Assembly: GCF_003667315.2 (NCBI RefSeq)
Contig: NZ_RCTZ02000012.1
Span: 1 to 64,000, forward strand
Direction of reading: 5' to 3'
DNA length: 64,000 nucleotides
Source: Tropicibacter alexandrii
GTDB taxonomy: Bacteria > Pseudomonadota > Alphaproteobacteria > Rhodobacterales > Rhodobacteraceae
Positions 51,466 through 61,600 of the stretch are shown here, in pieces. The position numbers and the translations under genes were made by a program. Position 1 is the first letter of the stretch. Every line of letters begins with the position of its first letter. The notes below the pieces were generated by a model. The model was not told the DNA's origin and did no database searches. It was given only the letters and a program-made list of their open reading frames with translations.

Positions 51466-51930
51466 TCAGCGCGTCCGCAGGGCGAGGATCCAGAGGATCA
51501 CCAGCAGCGCCGAGGCAAAGACGTTGTAATTGGCCATCGACAGGCCGAACAGCTCCCACGGGATTTCGTCGCAGCGCACCAGCGGCGCGGCTTCGATCTG
51601 GGCGATCAGGTCGTCGACCGACAGGTTCCCGATCGGATTGGACGTGCAGGTATCCGGGCCCTCGAAAACGCCCCGCTCGACCCCGCTGTGGTAGATCGCG
51701 ACGATCATGGAGGACAGCGCGCCAAGCCCCCCCAGCCCAATGATCAGCCGGATCGGGATCAGCAGGCCGACGGCCCCCGCCACCATCGAGGCGACATGGC
51801 CGTAGCGCTGCCAATAGCACATCTTGCAGGGGGGCATGTCGCCGATGAACTGAAAGCCGAGCGCCCCTAGCAGGAGCGCGGCAGAGCCAGCCGCAGCCAG
51901 CGCGATATATAGTCGTCTTGTCAGGGTCAT
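51466..51930 (-). CDS. dsbB: disulfide bond formation protein DsbB
   Basis: A 154-residue quinone-linked oxidoreductase that reoxidises DsbA. Four hydrophobic helices. The periplasmic CxxC is Cys35-Cys38 in PPCKMCYW. The second pair is in GPDTCTSN and PLVRCDEI. Its start overlaps the stop of the YqaA/DedA gene by 4 bp (ATGA), so the two are translationally coupled. Confidence 0.9.
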   Translation of the reverse strand: MTLTRRLYIALAAAGSAALLLGALGFQFIGDMPPCKMCYWQRYGHVASMVAGAVGLLIPIRLIIGLGGLGALSSMIVAIYHSGVERGVFEGPDTCTSNPIGNLSVDDLIAQIEAAPLVRCDEIPWELFGLSMANYNVFASALLVILWILALRTR

Positions 51931-52505
51931 AGGAACTTCAGCAGGTAGAAACCGCCCAACAGGAGCACGATGAACGCGGCGAAGACAAGCCCAAGGTAGC
52001 GCTCGATGAAGTCACGAATTGGTGCGCCGAACAGGCGCAGCAGCCCGGCGACGATGAAGAACCGTCCGGCGCGGGCGATGATCGAGGTGATGACGAAGGT
52101 CGCGATCGGCATGCCAGTCCAGCCCGACATGATCGTGATGACCTTGTAGGGAAAGGGGGTCAGCCCCGCGACCAGCACCGCCCAGAACCCCACGCCGTTG
52201 AACTTCTCGTTGAAGGCGGCCATGGCGTCGCCCTTGCCCATCGCCTCAAGGATCGGCTGTCCGAGGCTGTCGTAGAAGAAGGCGCCTATGGCATATCCCA
52301 GAAGCCCGCCCAGCACCGACGACACGGTGGCCACCAACGCGATCAGCCAAGCCCGGCGCGGATTCGCCAGCACCATCGGGATCATCAGCACATCCGGCGG
52401 GATCGGAAAGACCGAGCTTTCGATGAACGACACGAAGGCCAGCACCCACAGCGCATTCCGGGTTTCGGCCTGGGCCATGGTCCAGTCATAGAGGCGACGC
52501 AGCAT
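51927..52505 (-). CDS. YqaA/DedA-like membrane protein
   Basis: A 192-residue SNARE-associated/DedA-type (VTT-like) inner membrane protein. Conserved features are FIESSVFPIPPDVLMIP, GGLLGYAIGAF and the re-entrant F-P-Y-K motif in LTPFPYKVITIMSG. Such proteins affect lipid transport and envelope homeostasis. Start 52505 (MLRRLYDW) is preferred over a 19-residue extension. Confidence 0.9.
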   Translation of the reverse strand: MLRRLYDWTMAQAETRNALWVLAFVSFIESSVFPIPPDVLMIPMVLANPRRAWLIALVATVSSVLGGLLGYAIGAFFYDSLGQPILEAMGKGDAMAAFNEKFNGVGFWAVLVAGLTPFPYKVITIMSGWTGMPIATFVITSIIARAGRFFIVAGLLRLFGAPIRDFIERYLGLVFAAFIVLLLGGFYLLKFL

Positions 52506-52617
52506 CGGCAAGTTCCCCGGTTTCGACGCTGGCGTCAGAGCATGCGGGGGCTGTGGGGTCAAGGCAAGGAAAGCCTCTTTACGCGGGCTTTTCCGGACGC
52601 TAGAGAGTCGGCAGGAA

Positions 52618-52703
52618 GCCCGAGTGGCGGAATGGTAGACGCAGGGGATTCAAAATCCCCCGGCCGCAAGGTCATGTCGGTTCGAGTCCGACCTCGGGTA
52701 CCA
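52618..52703 (+). tRNA. tRNA-Leu (CAA)
   Basis: An 86-nt class II tRNA. The acceptor stem GCCCGAG pairs with CTCGGGT, the D arm contains GGTAGAC, and the anticodon stem GGGGA/TCCCC encloses TTCAAAA with anticodon CAA. A variable arm follows, then the T loop GGTTCGAGTCC. The 3' CCA is encoded. Confidence 0.97.
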
Positions 52704-52826
52704 AGGCTTTCCCAGACATGTCGGCGATCGGTGCCCGCACGCGAAGCCATTCGGACCGGGCCGAGCGATGCACATCCCCGTCGATGCGGGCTTTCCCAAC
52801 GAACGGCGCCGTGCCAGTGTGGCGGC

Positions 52827-53759
52827 ATGACACGGATGACCACGCTTGCGGGGCATGACCCCGCGCCCTTTGCCTTTGGCGCGATGCAATTCGGCGGCGG
52901 TGCCGACCGGGCGGCCAGCGCCGCGATGTACGATGCCTGCCGCGCGGCGGGCTTGCGGCACTTCGACACCGCTTGGACCTATACCGGCGGCGACTCCGAA
53001 CGCATCCTCGGGGCGCTGTGCGCCGCCGAGCGCGACGAGGTCTTTGTCGCGACCAAGGTGGGGTACACGGGCGGTGCCTCCGAGGCCAATATCCGTGGGC
53101 AGGTCGATGAAAGCCGCGCGCGGCTGAAGATGGATGTCATCGACCTTCTCTACATGCACCGGTTCGATGACGACACGCCGCTAGAGATCACGGTCGAAAC
53201 GCTGGCGCGCTTGCAGTCGGACGGTGTCATTCGCCATATCGGCGTATCGAACTACGCCGCTTGGCAGGTCATGAAGGCCGCATGCATCGCGGCCCGCTTC
53301 GGCACGCGGATCGACGCGATCCAGCCGATGTACAACCTCGTCAAGCGTCAGGCCGAGGTCGAACTGCTGCCGATGTGCAAGTCCGAAGCGATCACCCCGG
53401 TCTGCTATTCCCCCTTGGGCGGCGGCCTGCTGACGGGCAAGTACGCGGCCGGGGGAAGTGGCCGCCTGACCGAGGATCAACGCTATGCCGCGCGGTACGG
53501 GCAGGCGCCCATGCATGACGCGGCACGGGGGCTGGTCGACATCGCGCGCGAGGTCGGCGTCGATCCGGCGACCCTGGCCGTGGCCTGGGTGGCGGCGCAT
53601 GACGCGCAGCCGGTGCCGATCCTGTCGGCGCGCTCGGCTGCGCAATTGGCGCCATCGCTGGACGGGATGCGATTCGAGATGGGGGCCGATCTCTATGCGC
53701 GGCTGGCGGGCCTGATGATGGCACCGCCCCCCGCCACGGACCGTATCGAAGAGGCCTGA
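52827..53759 (+). CDS. aldo/keto reductase
   Basis: A 310-residue AKR-family oxidoreductase. The TIM-barrel catalytic tetrad region shows FDTAWTYTGG (Asp, Tyr), VATKVGY (Lys) and YMHRFDDD (His). GVSNYAAWQV and SPLGGGLLTGKY are typical of the family. NADPH use and substrate cannot be specified. ATG 52827 is preferred; an open frame upstream through the tRNA is not coding. Confidence 0.92.
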   Translation: MTRMTTLAGHDPAPFAFGAMQFGGGADRAASAAMYDACRAAGLRHFDTAWTYTGGDSERILGALCAAERDEVFVATKVGYTGGASEANIRGQVDESRARLKMDVIDLLYMHRFDDDTPLEITVETLARLQSDGVIRHIGVSNYAAWQVMKAACIAARFGTRIDAIQPMYNLVKRQAEVELLPMCKSEAITPVCYSPLGGGLLTGKYAAGGSGRLTEDQRYAARYGQAPMHDAARGLVDIAREVGVDPATLAVAWVAAHDAQPVPILSARSAAQLAPSLDGMRFEMGADLYARLAGLMMAPPPATDRIEEA

Positions 53760-53810
53760 CGGCAATGCGGGCGGGTCCCGTCCGCAATGCCCCGGCGCGC
53801 GACGCGCGCC

Positions 53811-53996
53811 CTAGGCGGCGAGGTCGCTGAGGCCCGACAGCGCCGTTGCCATGCCCAGCAGCAGGGTCATCATGAGCGCGGCAATCAGTTGCTCGCTGCG
53901 CGTGAAGCTCGGGACATGCGCCACGGTCATCATCGCGGTCAGGCCAAACGCCCCGTAGGCGGATAGACTCAGGGTCATGAGCATGAAGCTGAGCAT
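53811..53996 (-). CDS. small putative membrane protein
   Basis: A 61-residue frame with two hydrophobic segments (LMTLSLSAYGAFGLTAMM and LIAALMMTLLLGMATALS). No family recognised and no strong ribosome-binding site. It may be real because both helices are well formed and no competing gene covers it. It converges with the aldo/keto reductase gene; a 9-bp stem with a G-T pair (53767-53785) lies between. Confidence 0.45.
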   Translation of the reverse strand: MLSFMLMTLSLSAYGAFGLTAMMTVAHVPSFTRSEQLIAALMMTLLLGMATALSGLSDLAA

Positions 53997-54196
53997 TCTT
54001 GGCAGTCCCCATCTGCAAGGTCGATTTCGAAGTTTTCTCGCCGTATGGTAGATTCCAGATTATTAACGAAGTCTTTAAAGGGGTGAAATCTCCGGAAAAT
54101 CCTTGGACAGGATTGATCCTGTCGGCAAACCGGGCTCCCCTGAGACGAATTTGCAGCGCCGCCCCGGCGCTATTGGCCAATTTGGAAGGACAGGAC

Positions 54197-56446
54197 ATGG
54201 CGGTAATTCCCGGAACCACAGGCGATGACAGTCTCGACGGAACGGTGCTGGACGACACCATCACCGGCGATGACGGCAACGACACCCTGTTCGGCGATGA
54301 CGGCAATGACATGGTGGCCGGGGGCAATCAGGACGACCTCGTCCGAGGCGGCGCCGGGGACGATACGGTGCGCGGCGGGCTGGGCGCCGACACGATCAAT
54401 GGTGGCGCGGGCAACGACCTGATCCTCCAAAGCGCGGACGGTGCGGCCAACGAGATCAATGGCGGCACCGAGACCGACACGCTCGACCTGAGCGCCGCGA
54501 CCGCCACGTGGACGGGGCTGGGTAATCTGTTAACCACGCCGAACGGCACCTCGCTGACGGTCAGCACGGTCGAGGTTTTCCTCTTCGGCGCCGGGGACGA
54601 CAGCGTGAACCTGTTCGGCTACACCGATGGACCGGTGACGGTCATGGGTGGGGCGGGCGCCGATACCATCACCGGCACCATCCTCGATGACGAGATCTGG
54701 CAAGAGACCGGCGCCGGCAGCATCAACGGCCATGACGGTAACGACACGCTGCATGGCAGCACCGATGGCGGCGACACGATCCATGGCGGCAATGGCGATG
54801 ACGTGCTGGTGGCGCATGCGGACGGGCTGGTGCAGACGCTCGAGGGCTTTGCCGACAATGACACCTTCCTGCTGGAGGATGCGGATTTCGACGTCTCGCA
54901 GATGATCTTTGACGGCGGCGCGGGTGATGACAGCATCGTTTTTGCGGATGGCACGGATGGCGCGTCCTTCGATCTGACCGCCACGACCCTGACCGAAATC
55001 GAAGGTCTGTATTTCGAAGAGGTCGGCCCCTTCGTCGATGTCACGGCCGAATTCGACATCGGCCAGTTCACGAACGGCTTGATCTTCGACCCGTTGACCG
55101 AGGTGCGCGGCAACGATGACGAGGGATCGACCGAGGTGATCCTGATCACCGGCACGGGCGGCGGGGCGGATCTGGACCGGTGGCAGTTCTTCGATTGGGG
55201 CGGGCAGGGCGACCACGTGCATTTCCTTTTGGGCGACGGGGTGGATCAGGTCACGGGATCGCAGATGGACGACCTGTTCGACCTGTTCGACGGCGATGAC
55301 CGGGTCTGGGGCACCCATGGCAACGACACGATCCATGGCGGGCTTGGGTATGACCGGCTGATGTACAGCAACTTCGGTGCGGCCATTACGCTGGATGTTG
55401 CGGCGGGTACGATGACCGGGGCGGGCTACACCCAGACCTTCGACGGGATCGAACAGTTTCATGGCGGCGCCTTTGGTGACGTGATCACGGCCAGCGGAGC
55501 GACCGAGGCGGTCATCGTCCTCGCCGAGGGTGGCGCGGATTCGCTGGTCGGCAGCGACCATAACGACTATCTCGATGGCGGCTTTTCCGCCGACACGATC
55601 GAAGGCGGGCTGGGAGATGACGTGCTGGTCGGTGGTTATGGCGACGACCTGCTGGATGGTGGCAGCGGCACCGACTGGGCCTACTACCTCGGCTTCGGGG
55701 GCGGCATCACGGTCAGCCTGCTGGTGGCCGGGGCGCAATATACCGGCGCAGGCGGCACCGACACGCTGATCAGCATCGAGAACCTGTACGGAGCCAGCTA
55801 CAACGACCATCTGACCGGCACCACGGGCGACAACCAGCTCTGGGGGCAGAACGGCAATGACACGATGATCGGGCTGGGCGGTGATGATACGCTGAATGGC
55901 TGGTTCGACAATGACAACCTGATCGGCGGCGCCGGGCAGGACAGCCTCAATGGCGGAGATGGCCGGGACGTGCTGTTGGGCGGTCTCGACAATGACACGC
56001 TCGAAGGCGGCGACGGCAATGACCAGCTGCGCGGCGATGCCGGGCAGGACTGGATGAGCGGCGGTCTGGGGCGCGACATCCTGATCGGGGGCGAGTTCAT
56101 CGGCGGGGTCGCCGTGGGCGACAACCAGACCGACACCTTCTTCTATCACGACATCGCCGAGTCCGCCGTGGGCGGCAGCACCCGCGACACGATCCGTGAT
56201 TTCGAGGTGAATATCGACGTGATCGACCTGTCGGGCATTGATGCCGACCAGTCCACCGCCGGGGTCGACGATGCCTTTACCTTCATCGGCACATCGGCCT
56301 TCACCGGGACGGTGGGCGAGCTGCGCTTTTTCAACACCGCGCTCAGCACCGTCGTGCGGGCGGATGTGGATGGCGACGGGAATGCCGATTTCGAGATCCT
56401 GATGAACGGCGTTCTGGCGCTGGACGCGGGCGATTTCGTGCTGTGA
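54197..56446 (+). CDS. RTX calcium-binding protein, island gene 1
   Basis: A 749-residue protein starting MAVIPGTTGDDSLDG. It has several blocks of RTX nonapeptides (residues ~10-75, 135-200, 400-460 and 500-650), with beta-rich linker segments in between (DGAGG-poor, e.g. TEVILITGTGG). The C-terminal ~110 residues ([29 protein letters not shown], ending DFVL) are the serralysin-type secretion and calcium domain shared with the proteins at 1-3009 and 56511. No catalytic motif. It is followed after 64 bp by its paralogue. Confidence 0.92.
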   Translation: MAVIPGTTGDDSLDGTVLDDTITGDDGNDTLFGDDGNDMVAGGNQDDLVRGGAGDDTVRGGLGADTINGGAGNDLILQSADGAANEINGGTETDTLDLSAATATWTGLGNLLTTPNGTSLTVSTVEVFLFGAGDDSVNLFGYTDGPVTVMGGAGADTITGTILDDEIWQETGAGSINGHDGNDTLHGSTDGGDTIHGGNGDDVLVAHADGLVQTLEGFADNDTFLLEDADFDVSQMIFDGGAGDDSIVFADGTDGASFDLTATTLTEIEGLYFEEVGPFVDVTAEFDIGQFTNGLIFDPLTEVRGNDDEGSTEVILITGTGGGADLDRWQFFDWGGQGDHVHFLLGDGVDQVTGSQMDDLFDLFDGDDRVWGTHGNDTIHGGLGYDRLMYSNFGAAITLDVAAGTMTGAGYTQTFDGIEQFHGGAFGDVITASGATEAVIVLAEGGADSLVGSDHNDYLDGGFSADTIEGGLGDDVLVGGYGDDLLDGGSGTDWAYYLGFGGGITVSLLVAGAQYTGAGGTDTLISIENLYGASYNDHLTGTTGDNQLWGQNGNDTMIGLGGDDTLNGWFDNDNLIGGAGQDSLNGGDGRDVLLGGLDNDTLEGGDGNDQLRGDAGQDWMSGGLGRDILIGGEFIGGVAVGDNQTDTFFYHDIAESAVGGSTRDTIRDFEVNIDVIDLSGIDADQSTAGVDDAFTFIGTSAFTGTVGELRFFNTALSTVVRADVDGDGNADFEILMNGVLALDAGDFVL

Positions 56447-56510
56447 CGGGATTTGCCAAAACACGCCAAAGGTGATTGTGTCGCCAAGACAGGGTTCTTG
56501 GGGGCACGAC

Positions 56511-57872
56511 ATGGCGATCTTTACAGGTACCACCGGCAACGACACCTATGCCGGGACACCCGACGCAGACACCATCACCGGTGACGAAGGCAATGACACG
56601 CTGTTCGGCGCAGGTGGCAGCGACCTGATCTACGGCGACCTGCCCGCCAGCGGCGAAGGCATGGACGAACTCTACGGCGAGGCCGGGGAGGACACGATCT
56701 ATGCCGGGGGCTGGGATGACACCGTCGATGGCGGCGCGGGCAGCGATCTGCTGGATGGCGGCGATCAGGATTTCTTCGATACGCTTACCTATGCCAGCGC
56801 CGGGAACGCGCTGGCTCTGGATGTGCTGACGGGGCAGGCGACGGTCGGGCTCGACACCGACACCTTCTCGAATTTCGAAGCCTTCATCGGAACGGGTTTC
56901 GGCGACGTGATCTCGGCCTCCGGGCTGACGACCGGCGTGCGGCTGGACGGGGCGGGCGGTGCCGACAGCCTGACGGGGGGCGACGGGCACGATCACCTGA
57001 TCGGCGGCTTCTCTGCGGATACGCTGGCCGGGGGACTGGGCGACGACACGCTGGACGGCGGCTATGGCGATGACCTGATCCAAGGCGGCGAAGGCTCCGA
57101 TACGGCGGTCTATACGGGCTTTGGCGGCGGGATCACCGTCAACCTGCTGCTGAGCACGGCGCAATATACCGGCGGCGCGGGCACCGATACGCTGAGCGGC
57201 ATCGAGAACCTGACGGGCGGCGCGTATAACGACCGCTTCACCGGCTCCACCGGCGACAATTTCATGCAGATGGGGGCAGGCTCGGACACCGTGGTGGGGC
57301 TGGGCGGCCGTGACACGATCTATGGCAATGCCGGGAACGACAACCTCAATGGTGGCGCGGGCAATGACACCCTGACCGGCAACGAGGGCCGCGACGTGCT
57401 GCTGGGCGGTGCCGATGACGATTTCCTGCTGGGCGGGGACGAGAACGACCAGCTGCGCGGCGGCACCGGTGCGGATGTGCTGGTGGGCGGCGATGGGCGC
57501 GACATCCTGATCGGGGGCGATTATGTCGGCGGCGGCTTTCCCGGCGATGGCGAAGTCGACGTGTTCGATTTCAACTACGTCGCCGAAAGCGCGCCCGGCG
57601 GCGCCACCCGCGACACGATCCGCGATTTTGAGGTGGGCATCGACCTGTTCGATGTCTCGACCATCGACGCCGATGACGGGTTGACGCCCGAGGATACGGG
57701 GTTCGATTTCATCGGGACGGCGCAGTTCAGCGGCACCGCGGGCGAGCTGCGTTATTTCACCACCGCCGCCAGCACCGTGGTGCGCGCCGATGTCGACGGG
57801 GACGGTATCGCGGATTTCGAAGTGCTGATGAACGGGGTCATGACCCTGAGCGAGAGCGACTTCGTCCTGTAG
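56511..57872 (+). CDS. RTX calcium-binding protein, island gene 2
   Basis: A 453-residue paralogue of the preceding protein, starting MAIFTGTTGNDTYAG. It shares the FGGGITVNLLLSTAQYTGG block (island gene 1 has FGGGITVSLLVAGAQYTG) and the C-terminus (ATRDTIRDFEVGID ... ADVDGDGIADFEVLMNG ... DFVL). Tandem duplication is the simplest explanation. Type I export is expected from the C-terminal domain. A strong hairpin follows the stop. Confidence 0.92.
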   Translation: MAIFTGTTGNDTYAGTPDADTITGDEGNDTLFGAGGSDLIYGDLPASGEGMDELYGEAGEDTIYAGGWDDTVDGGAGSDLLDGGDQDFFDTLTYASAGNALALDVLTGQATVGLDTDTFSNFEAFIGTGFGDVISASGLTTGVRLDGAGGADSLTGGDGHDHLIGGFSADTLAGGLGDDTLDGGYGDDLIQGGEGSDTAVYTGFGGGITVNLLLSTAQYTGGAGTDTLSGIENLTGGAYNDRFTGSTGDNFMQMGAGSDTVVGLGGRDTIYGNAGNDNLNGGAGNDTLTGNEGRDVLLGGADDDFLLGGDENDQLRGGTGADVLVGGDGRDILIGGDYVGGGFPGDGEVDVFDFNYVAESAPGGATRDTIRDFEVGIDLFDVSTIDADDGLTPEDTGFDFIGTAQFSGTAGELRYFTTAASTVVRADVDGDGIADFEVLMNGVMTLSESDFVL

Positions 57873-57901
57873 GGGACAAGGTAAACCCAACCTTGCGAAG
57901 G

Positions 57902-57943
57902 TGGGGCAGAGCCAAGGCGCAGGATCGCGGCGGCTCTGCCCCA
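57902..57943 (+). terminator. terminator of the tandem RTX genes
   Basis: A 12-bp stem TGGGGCAGAGCC/GGCTCTGCCCCA is followed by TTTGATT, 30 bp after the stop of island gene 2. Confidence 0.8.
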
Positions 57944-58614
57944 TTTGATTAGAATGATTCGGGATATCTTTACCGCTTTCCGGGAGCTTGTAGATCAATC
58001 CTCGTGGTTGCGGGGTATTAGTTCACGCTGCGGAACAAAGCGCGAAAGACCGGCACAGGGCTGCCCGAATTCGGCGGCGACATTCGGGCAGCCCTTGTTT
58101 TGTTGCGCCTCTGGCGACAAACCCTGCGCTGAATCGCTTGGGAATCCCTGAAATCCGGTAATTCACCGATCAGAACATGGTTAAATGTTTCTTAATCGGA
58201 AACTCCTTCGGGCTAAGTTCCGGGGATACAAGGCATAATCGGCCGTCTTTCTGGCGGGAATCCGGCGCTGGCTGCCCGGTTTTCGCCAGATTCTCCTTCC
58301 CGGATGCCGTGCTTCATGTATTAATAAATTCAAGCCCAACTGGGGGGTGAAGACTGCTGGCCACGGGGGCGGCCGCTGAACTGTCAGGCATCCGGACGGA
58401 TGCGAAAGGGAAGCGAGGCGCGAGAAGCGCGCCGTGCCGTACGAGGGCATCTTCGTCCACGCAAAAGACGTGGGCAGAGGCAGACCGCGATCCTTTCGCA
58501 CCGAACATACAGGCCTGACGAGCATTTGAGGAAACGGGCAGTGCCGGTGGCATTGTCGCCGCACAGGCGGACCGGGGCATTTGCGCCTCGAACAGGTTGA
58601 GAAGGGTCGAAACG
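57944..58614. other. 671-bp intergenic region with a second terminator
   Basis: No supported protein gene. It begins right after one terminator and contains a second, stronger one at 58057-58104, so a short transcript may lie between them. The rest leads into the large VCBS/RTX/Hint gene and includes an AT-rich stretch (58180-58200, 58315-58335) that may hold its promoter. Confidence 0.5.
58057..58104 (+). terminator. strong intrinsic terminator
   Basis: A perfect 14-bp stem (AGGGCTGCCCGAAT/ATTCGGGCAGCCCT) with an 11-nt loop is followed by TGTTTTGTT. Confidence 0.85.
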
Positions 58615-61600
58615 ATGGCTGAACTGGTACTGGATTGGAGTTTGCTGGGGTCCTACGGCACGTCGCTGGCCGACAATGGCGGTGGCGTGAGCGCAACGGT
58701 GGATACGGGCGGCGTTGCCGTCGATATCTCGTTCGATGCGGCGACCGAAAGCGCGCAGGCCTTCACCTTCAACGCGGAAGGGTATGTCGCCCCGGGCGAG
58801 ACCTTCTCTGCAACGTCCTTCCTGAAGCTCTTTGGGGATGTGGCGGGCAGCGGCGAGACGCTGACCTCGACCACCGTCCTTGATTTCCGGTCGTCGGACA
58901 CCGCGCTGTATACCGATCAGGTCCAGAACGTGTCGTTCCGCCTGAACGATATCGACACCGGCACGACAGAAGACGAAGGCGTCGCCGGCTCCGGCTGGGA
59001 AGACATCGTCGAGATCAACGCGTTCGACGCGGCTGGCAACCCGGTCTCGGTCACGATCACGCCCGGCGGCGAAATCGACGTGGTAGGCGACGAACTGAGC
59101 GGCACCGGCGATGGCGGTTACACCAGCGCGGAGAACTCGGCCCTGGTCGAGATCACCGGCCCGGTTGCACGCATCGAATTCGTCTATTCCAACGGCGATA
59201 CGTCGAGCCAGCGCGTCCTGCTGTCGGATATCGAGTTCGAGACGGTCGACGTGACCGACGCCACCGATCCGGTCGCGGCAGACGATGCCGGTAGCACCAT
59301 CGAGGGGACTGCGGTCACCATCGACGTGCGCGGCAACGACACCGACCCGGACAACGCCACCACCGATCTGGTCGTGACCGCTGTCGGCACGCCGCTGAAC
59401 GGCACCGCCGCCATCGCGGGCGATGGCTCTGTCACCTATACGCCGGATGCGGGCTTTACCGGGACCGACACCTTCACCTACACGATCACCGATCCGGACG
59501 GGAACACCGACACGGCCACCGTGACGGTCGAAGTCACCGCCGATCCCGGCGGCGATCCGGTTGCCGTGGACGATACCGGCTCGACCTTTGTGGCGACGCC
59601 CGTCACCATCGATGTGCTTGCCAACGACACGGACCCCGACACGCCGCTGACCGACCTGACCGTGTCCGCCGTGGGCACGCCGCTGAACGGCACCGCCGCC
59701 ATCGCGACCGACGGGACTGTCACCTATACGCCGGATGCAGGCTTTAGCGGCACCGATACGTTCACTTACACGGTCACCGATCCCGAGGGGAACACGGATA
59801 CCGGTTCGGTTACTGTCACCGTCGGCACCGATCCTGATCCGGGCAGCGACCCGGTTGCCGTCGACGATACCGGCTCGACCGCTGTGGCCACGCCGGTGAC
59901 CATCGATGTGCGTGCCAATGACACCGATGCCGACACGCCGCTGACCGATCTGACCGTGACCGCCGTCGGCACGCCGCTGAACGGCACCGCCGCCATCGCA
60001 GGCGACGGCACTGTCACCTATACGCCGGATGCGGGCTTTACCGGGACCGACACCTTCACCTACACGATCACCGATCCCGGAGGGAACTCGGATACCGGCA
60101 GCGTGACCGTCACCGTGTCCGCCGATCCGAACGGCGATCCGGTGGCTGTGGATGACGCGGCCTCGACCCCGATCGGCACCGCCGTCACCATCGAGCCGCT
60201 GGTCAACGATACCGATCCCGACGGCGATGCGCTGACCATCGATGCCATCGGCACGCCGCTGAACGGCTCTGCCGTGCTGGGCACCGACCCGGTCACCGGC
60301 GCGCAGACCGTGACCTATACGCCGGATGCGGGCTTTACCGGGACCGATACGATTTCCTACACCGTCAGCGACGGCAATGGCGGGTCGGATACCGGCACGA
60401 TCACCGTTTCGGTCGGTCTGGGAAATACCGACCCGGATGCGGTCGACGATCTGGCCACCACCGCGGTCGGCACCCCGGTCACCATCGATGTGACCGGCAA
60501 CGACACCGATGCAGATGGCGACACGCTGACCCCGACTTCGGTCACCGACCCGGTCAATGGCTCTGCCGTGATCAACGGGGATGGCGACGTGGTCTATACG
60601 CCGGATGCCGGGTTCACTGGCACCGACACCTTCACCTATACCATCTCCGATGGGGCGGGCGGCGAAGATACCGCCACCGTGACCGTGACCGTCGGCGATG
60701 ACGCAGCCCCCGTGGCCAACCCCGACAGCGCAACCACCGCCGCCGGGACCGAGACCCGCATCTACGTTCTGGGCAACGACACCGACCCCGATGCGCAGCC
60801 GCTGACGCTGGTTTCGGCCAGCGATCCGGCCAACGGCACCGCCGTGGTCAACACGTCGGACAACACCGTCTCCTATACGCCGGATGCGGGCTTTACCGGG
60901 ACTGATACCTTCACCTATGTGGTGACCGATCCCGACGGTAACACCGACACCGCCACCGTGACGGTCGTCGTCGGCGACAATGGCGAGCCGGTCGCAGCCG
61001 ACGATACCGCCAGCGTGACGCCCGGCGCGTCCACCACGATCACCGTTCTGAGCAACGACACCGACCCGGACGGCGATGCACTGACCGTGACGATCTCGGG
61101 GGCGCCGACGAACGGCACCGCCGTGGTCAATGCCGACGGCACCGTGACCTATACGCCGACCGCTGGCTTCTCCGGAGCGGATAGCTTCGAATACACGGTG
61201 ACCGACCCGGCCGGTGCCACCGATACCGCGACAGTCGCGGTGACGGTTGGCGACAATGGCGCCCCGGTTGCCAATGACGACACCGCGACCACCGATCTCG
61301 GCACGCCGGTCACCATTGATCCGACGGCGAACGACACCGATCCGGATGGCGATGACCTGACGGTGACCGCAGTCGGCACGCCGACCAACGGCACGGCGAC
61401 CATCGTCACCGATCCGACCACCGGCACCCCGGTTGTCCTGTATACGCCTGACGATGGCTTTACCGGCGACGACACCATCCCCTACACCGTTTCGGACGGG
61501 AATGGTGGCTTCGATACCGGCGAGATCGTCGTCACCGTGTCTCCGGATGCGAATGACGAGATCGACGCGGATATCTTCCCGGTGGATCCGGCGGACCAGC

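Noticed and set aside
52542-52826. Upstream extension of the aldo/keto reductase
   Set aside because: It would include the whole tRNA-Leu gene.
57945-58151. 68-codon plus-strand frame between the two terminators
   Set aside because: No ribosome-binding site and the perfect terminator hairpin lies inside it; a non-coding transcript is more likely.
58181-58696. 171-codon minus-strand frame in the region before the large secreted protein gene
   Set aside because: Arg/Cys/Pro-rich composition, overlaps the start of a well-supported gene, no domain.
59266-61553. Possible CRISPR array because of regular repeats
   Set aside because: The repeat unit is ~290 bp, stays in one reading frame and encodes Ig/cadherin-like domains; there are no short repeats with unique spacers and no cas genes.
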